A DNA stretch of 60,000 nt from Bolinopsis microptera. Taxonomy: Eukaryota; Ctenophora; Tentaculata; Lobata; Bolinopsidae. Below are positions 45,659-60,000 of this stretch, piece after piece. A model generated the notes under the pieces. The model worked only from the letters and a program-made list of their open reading frames with translations, ran no database searches and was not told the DNA's origin. Positions within the stretch are counted from its first letter, which is position 1, and every line of letters starts with the position of its first letter. The position numbers and the translations under genes were made by a program. The stretch is taken from positions 12,323,118-12,383,117 of the forward strand of contig NC_087078.1 of assembly GCF_026151205.1 (NCBI RefSeq), given 5' to 3'.

Positions 45659-48600
45659 TCAACCACCTTCAGGAGTCGCCCGAGCACTCGAAGCTGATGT
45701 CTGACTATGAACACTCCGGAATTGTTTAACATATGAAGGTGATTTATCATTATTGTATCTGGAAGTATAACTGGAAGTTGTATCATGGGATACATCTTCT
45801 GGTGTGACACTTTCAACGCTTGAGGGTCGAAAATTATACTGCTTATACTCGACAAACCCAGTACTATGGTGATCGTCATATGCTGGTTTCGTAAAGTTTG
45901 TGGCAAAGCTGTCTTCCCATCTTTTCTTCTTCATTGCTTTCTGGTTTTGCAAGATTTCTTGACTCTTCAATTCCATTTTCAACCTCTCCTCCTCCCGCCG
46001 TTCATCTTCTTCTCTCACTCTGTTCTTTCTCTCCCTCTCACGATAAAACTGTTTTTCCCACTCTATTTGCTCCTCCATACGGCTTGATTTGCGTCTGGGC
46101 AGACTTTTTGTCCACGATTCTCTTGATTGACCATATTCCTCATTTGTTCGGTCCTCTGAGGATGCTCTGCTTCTACTGTAGAACTTATCATTTGAGAGGA
46201 GATCATCAGTTGAACGTGAGGAGTTGTTCGTTGGTGGAGGTGGTGACATATGATCAGATCTATGGGAAGCAAAAATAGGAGACGTACCTCTCGATCCTCC
46301 GTACTGTAGATCAGAATCACTGTTCAAATAGTTGGAAAAAGAAGAGAACTCATATGGTTTTCTACCACTGGTAGCAAGTGGAGGCTCGGCTGATTTAGCC
46401 GAGTCATACTCGGAACCTCTCCTAGAACCATACTGCCGCTCAGGAGTGTGGCTGCCAGAGTACGAAGACAATGGGGAAGATTCAAAGGATTTGTGCGACG
46501 ATCCTGGTGAAGGTGAATCCCTGGAGTTGTGGTTTTCCGAATATGTATCTTTAGAGCTGGTGTAATCGGTGGTCCCGTATGTGCTTTTTCGATTACTTGT
46601 GAAGGGTACATAAGAGGGTGATTCAGATTGCAAATTTTCTGGTGGAGTCGGAACATTTGGAAAGTATTTGGTAGATATACGTTCTCCCCCCAGATTTGAA
46701 GATCTTTTATAATGAGTCTCAGTGTTTGTGGAGCTGATGTAGTCGTCTGATGTTACTGGTGTTGCCCTTTTATAAATTCCAGTGAATGAGACAGGCTCTT
46801 CTGCTTCATATTTCTTCTTGGTACTATTAGAGAATTCTTCTGACGTTGTATGATTTGAATTGTAGCTTGTAAAAGGCAAGGAGCTCTCGCTGTCCTTATC
46901 ATCGCTCGTCTCGCTCGTTGCATCACCATTTTTCCCGTTTTCCGTTTTTCCTTTATCGTCCGTCTCCTGATTGGGTCCGACATCAGCCCACTTAGAAGCT
47001 AAGTTAGCCGAGTAGGAATAAGAACTGGTTGGAGATAGACTGTCACTGGAATATGATGAGAAGGAGGAATATGTTATGTTCGGGGAGGTATACGTGGACG
47101 AACTGAATAAACCGGTTGAGGTGTTTGATCTCCGCAGAAAAGATAGTCTATCGTTTCTTTTCCTCATCGACTGTTCCCTGTTAGTTCTCTCCCGTCTGAT
47201 TTGCTCTTCCTTTAGCCGGAATTCATCTTCTCGCTCCTGGCGTTCTCTAGCCATACGTTTCTTGAGTTGTTCCATCTTGAAATCTTCCTCCCACCTTTCC
47301 TGAGAAAGGAGCAGCTGTTATGATGAAGTTGACTAGATTGACCATGGCATTCTTGGTTAGACTGAATAGGTACTGCAGTTACAGTCTACTTCTAAGTTCT
47401 AATTATTTAAAGGTGTTGATATATTTGTGTTGTCACGCAGGAAATCAGAGCGAATACTTCAATCACTCATGATCAATGATCATAAAAAACGGCACGCTGT
47501 AAAACTTGTTCGTGCGAGATCAACTGCTTTGAGCAGTGTCTGCAATATAAAAATTTAAAGATACGAGGCACTAACATATTCAAAGTTTTCACGGCCCACC
47601 AATATTCACTTAGTAATCAGCAGCTTTGAACAGCAGGTACTCATTACTTTGTAATAAGTACGATAAAAACCAAGAATCACAAGAAATTTAAAATTTACAA
47701 AATCTGAAGCTTATCCTTCGTTTTAAAAGTTCAAGTTAAAGGTGAACACTTAAAGTTCCGTCCACCTTCAAGGTAGTGTTAAACTTTTAGCTGAAGGCTT
47801 TACTTAGTTACCAACCTTGTCAGTGTTACCCACTACCTGGCTAGTTTATAACTAACAGTAATATTCGATTATATTTTTAGATTATGAACTCAAACAATTT
47901 TCGAAAATTAATGAACGGCTACTGTCATTATTTGGCGTTTGTACTTGCAAACGTCTCCCTAAATAGGCAAAAAAAGTAACACTTTCAGTTTAACAATAAA
48001 TCAATCATTACCTGTTCCTTCCTGCGTTTCTCTTTTTTCCTTTCCCTCTCCAACTCTCTTCTCAACATCTCCAACTCTGCCTCTTTCTCGTCTGGCTCCC
48101 ACATGTCATCCTCATCCCCTGACTCATCCCCATGCAGCATCTTTATCAGCTTCTGTGGGTTATATTTAAAAATAGAAACTAATAGCAAAACGTATTTTAT
48201 CTTTATGATGTAACTATTCAAATGCGGAGTACAACTTCATGAACGGTAATTATACAATCTAAATTTTGTGATTAGAATTAAGAACTTGTACGTAGTCCCA
48301 AGGTTAGTACTCATCCACAGTAACTCAGGGTTATCCAAATAACCACTCCTACCAACTTCTCTGTGCTTAACTTGTTGCTTAAATCATGGAAGTATAATTA
48401 CCTTTGCACAGTGTACCGCACACCGCGTTAAACATTGTGCAAACGTAATCAGAATAATATATAATGAATGCTGGTCATATACATATGTAGAATGTAGAAT
48501 ATAGAATGAAATGGAAAGAGGTGGATGAGATTACCCAATTATAAACCTTCTGATTCTGGCTCTTAATCTCAACAGTCAACTACACACTCGACAATTACAA

Positions 48601-48770
48601 ACCTCATAAGCGGTACCGATCTCCAAAAACTTCTTGGTCGCCTCATCATCTCCTTGATTCTTATCCGGATGGAACTTCAGAGCCAACTTCTTATAAGCCT
48701 TCTTGATGGTCTCCTCGCTGGCCCCGTGCTCCACACTCAGCTGCTCGTAGTACAACTCATAGTTCGGCAT
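45659..48770 (-). CDS. J-domain protein with coiled coils and Ser/Tyr-rich middle (649 aa)
   Basis: Three exons on the minus strand (48770-48603, 48152-48012, 47299-45659) join in phase 0. Residues 1-56 form a J domain start: [22 protein letters not shown] with [28 protein letters not shown], including the HPD motif that stimulates Hsp70 ATPase. The usual helix IV (VLSDxxKRxxYD) is absent; exon 2 goes straight to [22 protein letters not shown] and a charged coiled coil ([20 protein letters not shown]) that continues in exon 3 ([20 protein letters not shown]). Then comes a long Ser/Thr/Tyr-rich disordered region, a second coiled coil near residues 510-575 ([20 protein letters not shown]) and a polar tail. 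No Gly/Phe region, zinc finger or client-binding domain is seen. Probably a cytosolic Hsp70 co-chaperone; subfamily not recognised. The exon 1 donor GTTTGT is weak. Confidence 0.83.
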
Positions 48771-51249
48771 AGAGGCAGTTTGTGTAGGGTTGTAGCCCCA
48801 GGGTAACGCTGGTCAGCTGCTTCTCTCCCGATGTAACACACCTTATTTTTCCTTTAGTAGTTGTAGGTTACTGCCGATCTGTAACGGCCCACATTTGACG
48901 TACATCTCCCTTAGAGAGAGGTGTGGTGTTACGTCAGATCTAAACTGAGCTGTTTGAGAGTCTAGATATACAACCAGACGAATTAGTTTGAAAAAGTTAA
49001 CACATATGTGGTGTAGTCTAGAACATGCTGGTTGCTGAAAAACACCAAAGTCTGGGTTATCTAAACAAAATTAAATGAAACTATAAAAGTGCGCGGTGTG
49101 TGTACAACTAAAGTTTCAACCTTCATGAACTAAATTCTGTGCTACTACTACTCCAAACACAGGGCGACATAATAAACAAAGAAAGAAAATACAAAGTAAC
49201 AACTTTATATATCGAGCTGTGCTGACAAGACCTGCAAATATGTTGAGTTTCCCAGCAGCAGCAGGAGCCTGCGCTAGTGTGGGCTCAGCTAAACTACCAA
49301 TTGCCGGGTGAATTACAAGATGACAATTAGGTATCAACACATTGGTGCAAATACCCGCCTACCTCTCGCAGAAGATGTGTACTTCTTTGTCTTGCTAATT
49401 ATACGTACCTGGCTTTGTCAGAACGTTCTGCCAGGGTCTAAAGGGCAAGTTTTGACAGATAGATAATTGTGCTGTCTGAATAGTGATGAGAAGTACAGTA
49501 GATTTAGAAGGGGCTGTATATATGGCTGTGGATATTTGACAGAATTTGCGTTAGACAGGTAAAGTCATGCTAAAGTATTATGTATGCTGACCGTTATACA
49601 GTATGTAAATCCCGCTAATTTATCGGAATATTTTAACGCTTTCAAGAATGCACGGTCAGTCTTCAACACGCATCAAGTCATAAAACACGAAATTTGTAGG
49701 GCTATAAGCAGCAAATGCTTTTTGGAGAATATGTTACTTACTATTTCTGCAAAAAGTTTCAGGTTTTAAAGAAGGCACTAGTTGGATAGATGGCTCGGAG
49801 AATTATTACTGAACTAATACTTGTTGGTGTATGACTGGTATTAGGAACTGGGTTCAGAGGAGGTGTTGACGTTTTACCCGCAATACTGTATAGGTGGTGC
49901 TTCAGAGTATTACTGGCTTTGTATTTCATAGGTATTGCAATAATACGTCACTGGACACACCTTACAAATTACGTTATAACCTAATATGTTTGTACAGCTT
50001 GTGTCTAAAAAACCAAAGAATAGAGTCAGGGAAATGTTCATTGAAACGGTAGTTTTACTGGGAGCTGAGAAATAAATTGTATAATCAAGGTTTGCTCATT
50101 CCAATATCAAAGTATAATTACTGATGTACTATAATTATGAAAATATACAAAACGTTTATCATAATTAGAGCTATAAATATACTAAAAACTGTGATCTATC
50201 CAGACGTAAATTATTATTAAAGAAAATTAGGTGTTAATGAAACTTAAAGGATCTAAGGTTTAAAAATGCAACACTCCATAATCCATAATATATACATCAT
50301 CGCTCTACGTTTCCCATTATGGCCTAAACTCTCCCTACTAGTCTTATTGAGAAGAAACAGGTTGGGCCAGAAAAACGACAGATGAAAATGTAATGATTTA
50401 TTCGAGCAACTCTTATCTGGTTATAGTTCAATATTTTTGTTGAAACTGCAAACGTAGGCCACATAATGACAATTTAAGTTGTCCAGAACTTTTTATAGAC
50501 CAATTTCATTATAGTTTTGGCGAAGAAATTCGATTCTACTGTTTTGGTCCTTAATCCGTAACCAACTCGTTATGAAATGATCATAATTATGAATGGGGGA
50601 ACAGTTTGGGTAAGAATATAATACATTTACGTCTGGGAAACTAAGGAAAGCTGAGGATAGACAATATAATCAGTAGTGCAATCTTAATGGAGATAAAATT
50701 AAATGAATACCGAGTTGAGTATTTTGTCTTATTTCTTGCAACTTTCAATCAATCATTAATTAAACTAATTAATTAAAATACGCACGATAATAAAATTGAC
50801 TGAGAGAAGAGTTTAACCATTCGAGAACCGTCAAGAACGGCAAAAAGCAAACTACGCGCTATAATTGTGTCACGCGTCAGAATATTATTCAGTAGAGACC
50901 ACACACGATGACATACAAGTCCACCGGGCTCTTGGAATGTCGTCTTCAACGTCGTCGTAGTATCGCTTATAGCAGTCCTAAGTCACGACATTTCAAGATA
51001 ATACAGTAAATTTGAATTGCGTGGGTATAGAACATTCTCGATTTGAAACGGGTGAATTAGAATATGGAAAGGAACGCTCTTCAAAGCATTCTTGCCATGT
51101 CTGCACATTGGTAACATACGTGAATTAGTCAAATTGCGTCAAATTGCTCTCTCATGTACTGCAGAGTGCTCAAGTGCTGTTGTCTGTTTGTCCTAATTCA
51201 GTCAGTATAGTTTCTGCTCTGTACACTTTAAAAGTAACAATCAACAACA
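48771..51249. other. Intergenic, upstream of the J-domain gene
   Basis: AT-rich DNA without a supportable gene. The part next to 48771 should contain the J-domain gene's promoter, but no clear TATA or CpG-rich element stands out. Short open frames at 49116-49340 (minus) and 49584-49769 (plus) show no domain, splice context or codon signal that I trust. Confidence 0.4.
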
Positions 51250-51419
51250 ATGATTTAAACAGTAGAGGATAGTAGCAGTTACTCAGCGATGATATAAACA
51301 ATAGAGGATAGTAGCAGTTACTCAGCGATGATTTAAACAGTAGAGGATAGTAGCAGTTACTCAGCGATGATTTAAACAGTAGAGGATAGTAGCAGTTACT
51401 CAGCGATGATTTAAACAGA
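51250..51419. repeat. 39-bp tandem repeat, four copies plus a partial
   Basis: The unit begins ATGATTTAAACAGTAGAGGA and ends GTTACTCAGCG. Copies 1, 3 and 4 are identical and copy 2 differs at two positions (ATATAAACAAT). A 15-bp fifth partial copy follows. Confidence 0.93.
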
Positions 51420-52650
51420 GAAAGAGCGGGGTTTCAAATTAAAATTGCTAACTGATGGTTGTAAATATTACGTATTATTGACACGTGTTACTATTTTATA
51501 ATTAGTCATGTTGGTTCAGGTTAGCGTGAGAAGTAACAATCAGTGGCTGTTTTCTTGATTATGATGATAATAATGCGTCATTGAATTTGCAGTACAACTA
51601 AAAAAGGAACACATAAAGTCTAATAAAATATTGAATACCTTAACGTACTAGTAACAAGATATTTGACATACTGGAATCATCAGCTTTATAACCGTGTTGA
51701 AAGTATAGAAAGTATTTAAAATCTAAAGTTAGTACAGGAGCCAAGTTCTAACTAAACTCTTGATTTGCCACTGATTATGGAATTTTGAGGTGATGATTTT
51801 ACAGTTGGAATAGAAAACAGAAATGAAGGATTTATTATCGATCGCTAATTAGTAATTGTAAAATTTAGTTTTACAATAGCTATGATAATGGTAAATTTAA
51901 ATGTGCTTTTATTGTCCGAATCCGTATAAAACCTCTGTAGCACTTAAGTAACCCACAAGTAAGCTTTAATGTTACATTTCAATATATAATAACGTTGATG
52001 ATTTCAAGCCCGCATTATTGCTGCTTCTGCTTGAAAGAATGATAATTGATAATGTGAATTATCCATGATGCCTGCATGACATTGATAATTTTAAGGGTTT
52101 CTTTAAATATTTCACTAGGCCTCAGAATGAAAGTGAGCTTATTTGGGTCTTTCAAACGGACTGTTACGATACAAGGCTAATAATTACTGTACCAGTAGGC
52201 AGTACCAAAAACAGCTGAGTTACAGGAGCTTGCAAAGAACCAACACTCGAATACATAGTAAACCCCATAACCAATGAACATCGCCAAGCTGGTTTTGTAA
52301 ACCCATCATGCGAGTTTGAGAAAGAGTAACACTCTAATTATCGCCAGTGCCAGTATCAGTACCTCTATAGCCTAAAAAGCCTAATCTAAATCACGAGTTA
52401 CTCCTGTCATCATAAAGCGATTGGAGCCTTGCCAACTCCAGCTGCGAGCTGGGTTCATCATTATTGCTGGTTGTTTGGATACTGAGGCGGTATAATTGTG
52501 CTTTTAGTCGGTTCCTTTTATTTACATTTCTTCACAACAGTGTTTGGTGTTACTGTTTAACTGAATAAATTCACCATTCAATTCCTTCACCATTTCATTT
52601 CACTACGATTCACATGTTAAGCTCCTTGTAAGTGAATCATACGTAACATT
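51420..52650. other. Intergenic, nothing recognised
   Basis: AT-rich non-coding DNA between two minisatellites. No long open frame, no splice-supported exon and no RNA gene was seen. Confidence 0.4.
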
Positions 52651-52890
52651 AACCAGGACCAGGACCAGGACCAGGACCAGGACCAGGACCAGGACCAAGA
52701 CCAAGACCAGGACCAGGACCAGGACCAGGACCAGGACCAGGACCAGGACCAGGACCAGGACCAGGACCAGGACCAGGACCAGGACCAGGACCAGGACCAG
52801 GACCAGGACCAGGACCAGGACCAGGACCAGGACCAGGACCAGGACCAGGACCAGGACCAGGACCAGGACCAGGACCAGGACCAGGACCAG

Positions 52891-52944
<54 letters not shown>
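52651..52944. repeat. Hexanucleotide minisatellite (ACCAGG)n changing to (ACCACG)n
   Basis: About 294 bp of a 6-bp unit: mainly ACCAGG, with two ACCAAG units near the left end and about nine ACCACG units at the right end. The array is open in several frames and gives spurious Val-Leu, Ser-Trp and Pro-Gly repeats on the complementary strand. None of these is likely to be translated. Confidence 0.97.
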
Positions 52945-54847
52945 AATGAGCACTTGTATGGCTGCTAATATTCATTTTGGCCTTTTAAGTGGTGGTTATA
53001 CTTATACTGTGATAATAGGATTTGCAAATTTGAGCACAGTTCGTGATCGTACGTTCGTTATTCATACCAGTCCAAATTAAATCGATCTTAAATAATAGCG
53101 TTTCAGTCACAGGGAATCATAAAAACTGGAACGTACGTGACGCAATTAAAAACTGAGCGAGAATAAATAGCTAAAAACACAAAAAGGGCGTCAAATACTG
53201 GCATCATAAATTTATGAATTAAGTTACTGTTGGTTTTCCGAAACTGCTGTGAATATAATGCGGCTAATTCTTGATTCTATTTACCAATTATCTAACGTCA
53301 TACGAATTTCTTGTTAGCATCAAGTCAATCGGTAAACTTCATTTATATTTTAAAATCTAATTATGGAGCGGCGTGTTGGCCGCAAAAAGAGGAAATTGAC
53401 ATGAATATTGAATAATACTATTCTAAAGATAAACACGTACACCTATTGGGAAAATCTAAGCCTTAACAAAATGAATAAAGATCTGTGACTTTGAATGTCG
53501 AAGACAGCAGTCAGGACTTAGAATGACGAAGCATCACAACCGACGTGTACAAGCCATAGTTTTGTGAACAATGAATATTATGAAACATCAAGAATTCAGC
53601 ATCGGTGCCAAATCGCATATTTAATTAGCGTCACCGAGGCATGTTGATAAATATGCTTATATATTTAAGTTATAGGCTACAGCTAAGAAATTTCCTCAAA
53701 CTGTCTGGTGACATTCGGTTAATTGGAGCGTTATGTCGCTAACGCTGCATCACGTGGTAACATGGCCTACCAATCAGTGTGCGAATTGTTCCGATGGAAT
53801 TTAAATATTTTATTTTTAGAGCATTAGAGTTTACACAGTAATAACACCTTATTAAAGCCGGAAATAATTGAAATCCAATTGTACGGCTACAAAACTCCAA
53901 AGATTAAATATTGTCTAGTCAATTTAACGAAAAGTCGAACTCAAAAGTAAAAAACATCACCCATGCGTTGAAATAAAAAGATTTTTGTCATAATCATGTA
54001 AATTCTAGTCTGTTTTCAGTCATTTTTCACATTCAATAAGCTCAGAAAAATGATGAAACTTGTACTCAGATAATTTTTCGATTTCGATTAACTTTTAATT
54101 CTAGGCTTGATAAAATTACAATTGTCCAATTAACGGCAACAAAACTGAGCATCGTCATTCTGACTGGGCATTGTTCAGTATTTGACGCTAATACAATCAG
54201 TCAACTGCCAAAACACTCAAATACAAAGATAGGTTATCATATTAGCACTCGGTGCTATTGCAAAAATGCAACGTAAAAGGTTGGCGGGATAGAAAACGTA
54301 GAAACCCTCAAATATTAAAGCAAATATTATCATAAAACCTTGAATACCACGGGGCAGCCGTTGATAAGCGGTACAGTATAGTCAAGAGAATACATTTACT
54401 CAAGCTTTAATAGTCATAATAGCGCGAATAAAATTGTCCAAATAATACGTTAAAATCAAATTATTATATATTCCAGCTGTGACAAATATGTTACCAAGAT
54501 CGAACCCAAAACACCAGATTTTGCTAATTGCCAGTTTTATGGGTCCTGTGGTATATCTGCACTATAAGTTCTTTTTTGTCGATTGATCGCGTCTTTTAAA
54601 GACTCAACAAATCTTGGCCAATTGACAATTGTTCGATCCAGTCACTCCCAATCCCATTTCTAATCCATCGTAATATCCATTGTAATAGCCTTTTACAAAG
54701 TCTTTGTCATTTTGTCCTCAAGTCGCCATACTTTCCAAAAATCACATAATTAACTTAAAAACTGCAAAAAATCAATAATATGTAGAAATTAGAATTAAAA
54801 AGATAGTATCGGAGAGTTCAAATCGCAAAATTGCCAAAATTTCTGTT
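52945..54847. other. Intergenic, nothing recognised
   Basis: AT-rich DNA downstream of the minus-strand PH-domain gene. No coding exon could be supported on either strand. Confidence 0.4.
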
Positions 54848-56856
54848 TTATTCCCAGCTCATGAGGTCTCGCTGGTGCTTTTTCTCCTCCAATATCTTGT
54901 TAACCCACTCTTGTGCTTCCGTTTCTTGGTTACTCTTGAACTTGAAAATATTACCTGAAATAAATGTTATACAATCAGAATAATTCCTCGTGTCAAGATG
55001 AACCTATACAACTTGCTAACTTGTAACTTTAGTGTTAATGCGGTTCAAATTAGTTATATAATACGGGAGCTTAACACGTTTTGCACTATCCTTTCACTAA
55101 TTTCTGAAGAAAATCATGCAACCCAAATATTGACTATTGAGACAAGGTTTTCAACACATTAGTTTAAGCATTCCATACTTCCTTAGACATGATATAATGC
55201 GCCTTCCCGGGTGTGGCTACACACGATATAGTTCTATATTCGTAATTAAGCTATTCGTAATATGTTGGGATTGAAGACTTAAAGCGGACTTCTTCAGAAA
55301 ACTGGCTGAGCAGTGAGCACTATATTATTCGTTGCCTCGTTTTATCTCCGACAAGGAGACTGTATGCGGTGTGTGCCCATTGTTAATTAATTCATAAGTT
55401 TAAATATTTCAAACTAACCAACAGTGTCAGCAATCGTGAATACGTTGGAATGTTTCAGGTCGTAAGAAACTGACACAGTGCAAGAGTCTAGATTTATTGA
55501 CTTTTTCAGAACTGATGACTGTCCGATACCGTTCGCTGATTTGTGACCCTTCACCATGTACAGTGATAAGTTCCCGTCTGATACCTGAAGTGTTTACAAG
55601 ATTGGATATAGTGACGATAGACTGTCTGTTAGGATGGCATGCCGCGTGGGCGCACAAGTACAATCTAACGCTAGATTATAGAATGATGCCAAAGGTTGAG
55701 CAAGAATCACAAGGCTGCGTCAGCAGTGACGTAAGTGCGCTTTAGTCTTTACTCTTTGGTAAAGGAAGTAAAGAAGTCACGTGCGGTATATCACGTGCCT
55801 AAAAGCTACCGCGCCCACGCTAGAATGAAGCCGCGCGCACGAATTTCACATTACGCGCGTTCAATAATTAGGATTTTGCGCGCAATACTTATACATTTTA
55901 CCTTCGCCCAATCCATAAACGCAATTTCCAAAATATCCAAAATTAGAAGCTATCACGCCATTCCGCTCTCATGCAAACGTGAAAGATCCCAAAATAAGCT
56001 CACCAAACAATAGAAAGCCTTCCACCGACGGATCTTTGGCTGCTTGCCAAACCGCTGACATGTTTTCTTTAACAACACCCCTTCGACTCTGACCTCATTT
56101 ATTTTCCCCAGTGACCCGAATTTCACGCTATTTTGTAACGAACTTGAAGATGGTGGCTCTGATACGGACCTGGAGAGATATGATCTAGGAAATTTGTATT
56201 AGAGCTTGAAAGTAAAGTCATCAGTTTCATTTGAAATGTAACAATTAGCTAGCAGGTGATTGGTTGGTACACATCATTTCAATTACATGTACACAATGTA
56301 ATGAGTCAGTAGGTAATGTTCACGTATCATCATACTTCAAAAGACCGCCGGGAAAACTAAAAGTGGTGGTGACGTAACATATGGTGATGACGAAATATGT
56401 GTACCTGTGCCGTGTTGACCAACTGTCGTCGATGAGATTCTGATTTGGCATGACAAATGTCTTGTCAAAGACAGGTGAATCCTGAGGTTTACGTACGTTA
56501 ATTAAAAGTTTTGTTACAACTAGCAAGGACTTGGTAATTACGTATTAAAGACCGCAAAAATTTGGTCAAATCTTACTAGGACAACAATAAATTCTCGTTA
56601 AGTTTGCCACGAAATCAATAGAAATGTAACAAACCAGCAGACAAACTGTGCCATCCTTTTCCTGCTCACTATTAAACCCCTCTAACATAGACAAACTACT
56701 AGTCTTCCTGTGTCCCGGTTTAAATGGTTTATTTGTCCGGGTCGGGGATTTCTCCAAGTCTCCGTGTAGAGGGTTCACCAATGTTATGTCCTCCAAACTT
56801 TTACTCGTTTTTGTTTTGTAATGATTTGGTAAACTTCTGCTTTTGTTGCTGTCCAT
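54848..56856 (-). CDS. PH-domain protein, spectrin-like PH at the C-terminus (241 aa, 5 exons)
   Basis: Exons on the minus strand are 56856-56647, 56481-56405, 56169-56004, 55584-55419 and 54954-54848. Phases are 0, 2, 0, 1 and the total of 726 nt ends in TAA. The N-terminal ~115 residues are polar and Ser-rich (KTSKSLEDITLVNPLHGD, GHRKTSSLSMLEGF). A complete PH domain follows: RVEGVLLKKTCQRFGKQPK, IRRWKAFYCL, VSDGNLSLYMVKG, LKKSINLDSCTVSV, SNVFTIAD and EAQEWVNKILEE with the invariant helix Trp. RxWKxFYCxLSDGxLxLY resembles beta-spectrin-type PH domains. PH domains bind phosphoinositides or proteins at membranes; ligand not predictable here. A 5'-UTR intron is possible (TTTTCTCAG shortly before the ATG). 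The stop overlaps an AATAAA. The exon 1 donor is GTTTGT. Confidence 0.85.
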
Positions 56857-59517
<2,661 letters not shown>

Positions 59518-60000
59518 ATGTGTGAGAATAATACAGCTGAACTGGAGTGGGCGGAGTTGATTATGGAGAGAGAGGATGTTCAGTTTCGCATAAATAATGT
59601 TTTGAAGGAGATAGATGATTTGAAGGCAGATGGCGATGATACTGCCGTGATAGAAAATACGCTGAGATACTTGCGTGCAGCTTTAGAATGCTTGCAGAAT
59701 AAGATTGATAGTGCACGGTCTAGAATAGTCGTTGTACTTAACTCATTGCGTAATCGTACAGATAAGAAGACGTATAAGAAGGCAGAGAATGAGGATACTT
59801 CTGGGATAGAAGTTAAGTTGGTAAAATGCCTGCAGGATAAGATTGATAGTAAACCCATAACCATCCTGTTCAAGAGGATGCAAGTGCCGGTAAGCAGCGA
59901 GACCGTGGTTAAGGATGATTGCAGTAATTTGATTGAGGAATCCTGCAGTGAAGTGAGTGTTGAGGAGAGAACTATTCCGGAGTTCTTATTTGATGAAAAT
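59518..60000 (+). CDS. Unrecognised acidic/coiled open frame running off the right edge
   Basis: From the ATG at 59518 the frame stays open for 161 codons to the window end. It begins MCENNTAELEWAELIMERED, then VQFRINNVLKEIDDLKADGD, and is rich in charged heptad-like segments. Two similar units occur, ECLQNKIDSARSRI and KCLQDKIDSKPITI, suggesting an internal repeat. Codon use (many GAT, AAG, AAT) and the lack of a signal peptide or known domain leave its nature open. Its position after a long leader-like region suggests a retroelement gag-type protein, but a host gene is equally possible. The C-terminus is outside the window. Confidence 0.5.
   Translation, partial: MCENNTAELEWAELIMEREDVQFRINNVLKEIDDLKADGDDTAVIENTLRYLRAALECLQNKIDSARSRIVVVLNSLRNRTDKKTYKKAENEDTSGIEVKLVKCLQDKIDSKPITILFKRMQVPVSSETVVKDDCSNLIEESCSEVSVEERTIPEFLFDEN

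Noticed and set aside
49116-49340. 74-residue minus-strand frame with a hydrophobic segment
   Set aside because: There is no signal-peptide position, splice support or homology that I can see. It is probably chance.
52603-52975. Three overlapping minus-strand frames of Val-Leu, Ser-Trp and Pro-Gly repeats
   Set aside because: They are produced by a hexanucleotide minisatellite that is open in every frame. There is no unique sequence or splice context around them.

Overview
The window is nuclear DNA of an animal. Genes are split by GT-AG introns, the DNA is AT-rich, and it holds retroelements, inverted-repeat elements and many minisatellites. The families present (filamin, SRCR, Ly6/uPAR fold, Golgi-type carbohydrate sulfotransferase, PH domain, J domain) point to a metazoan, most likely an invertebrate. 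A cnidarian-like animal is only a guess.

Layout, left to right. (1) 1-2.7 kb: a minus-strand non-LTR retrotransposon fragment (APE endonuclease plus the start of reverse transcriptase), then five copies of a 94-bp repeat. (2) 2.9-8.6 kb, plus strand: the last four exons found of a carbohydrate sulfotransferase, whose large intron holds a 3.3-kb inverted-repeat element with poly-G/poly-C tracts. (3) 8.9-10.3 kb, minus: an unrecognised two-exon gene. (4) 11.97-38.79 kb, plus: one giant filamin-type gene. It encodes a ~1,240-residue Cys-rich, disordered N-terminal extension, two calponin-homology domains and about 56 filamin Ig repeats, most of them in a single 18.6-kb exon. The predicted protein is about 7,860 residues. 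Three single-base frame breaks interrupt the giant exon. (5) 39.39-44.86 kb, plus: an eight-exon gene for a secreted SRCR + Ly6/uPAR-like protein (322 residues). (6) 45.66-48.77 kb, minus: a three-exon J-domain protein (649 residues). (7) 48.8-54.8 kb: apparently gene-free DNA with minisatellites. (8) 54.85-56.86 kb, minus: a five-exon PH-domain protein (241 residues). (9) 57-60 kb: a GA microsatellite, a GC-richer leader-like stretch and an open frame running off the right edge, possibly the start of a retroelement.

Most genes were assembled by hand from exons whose splice phases fit and whose joined products restore known domains (sulfotransferase, CH1-CH2, SRCR, Ly6, PH). The genes are not an operon and show no shared pathway, although filamin (actin crosslinking) and the PH protein (probable membrane or cytoskeletal adaptor) are both plausible cortical proteins. 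The main points of interest are the size and architecture of the filamin, its frame breaks, the SRCR-Ly6 fusion and several palindromic DNA structures.
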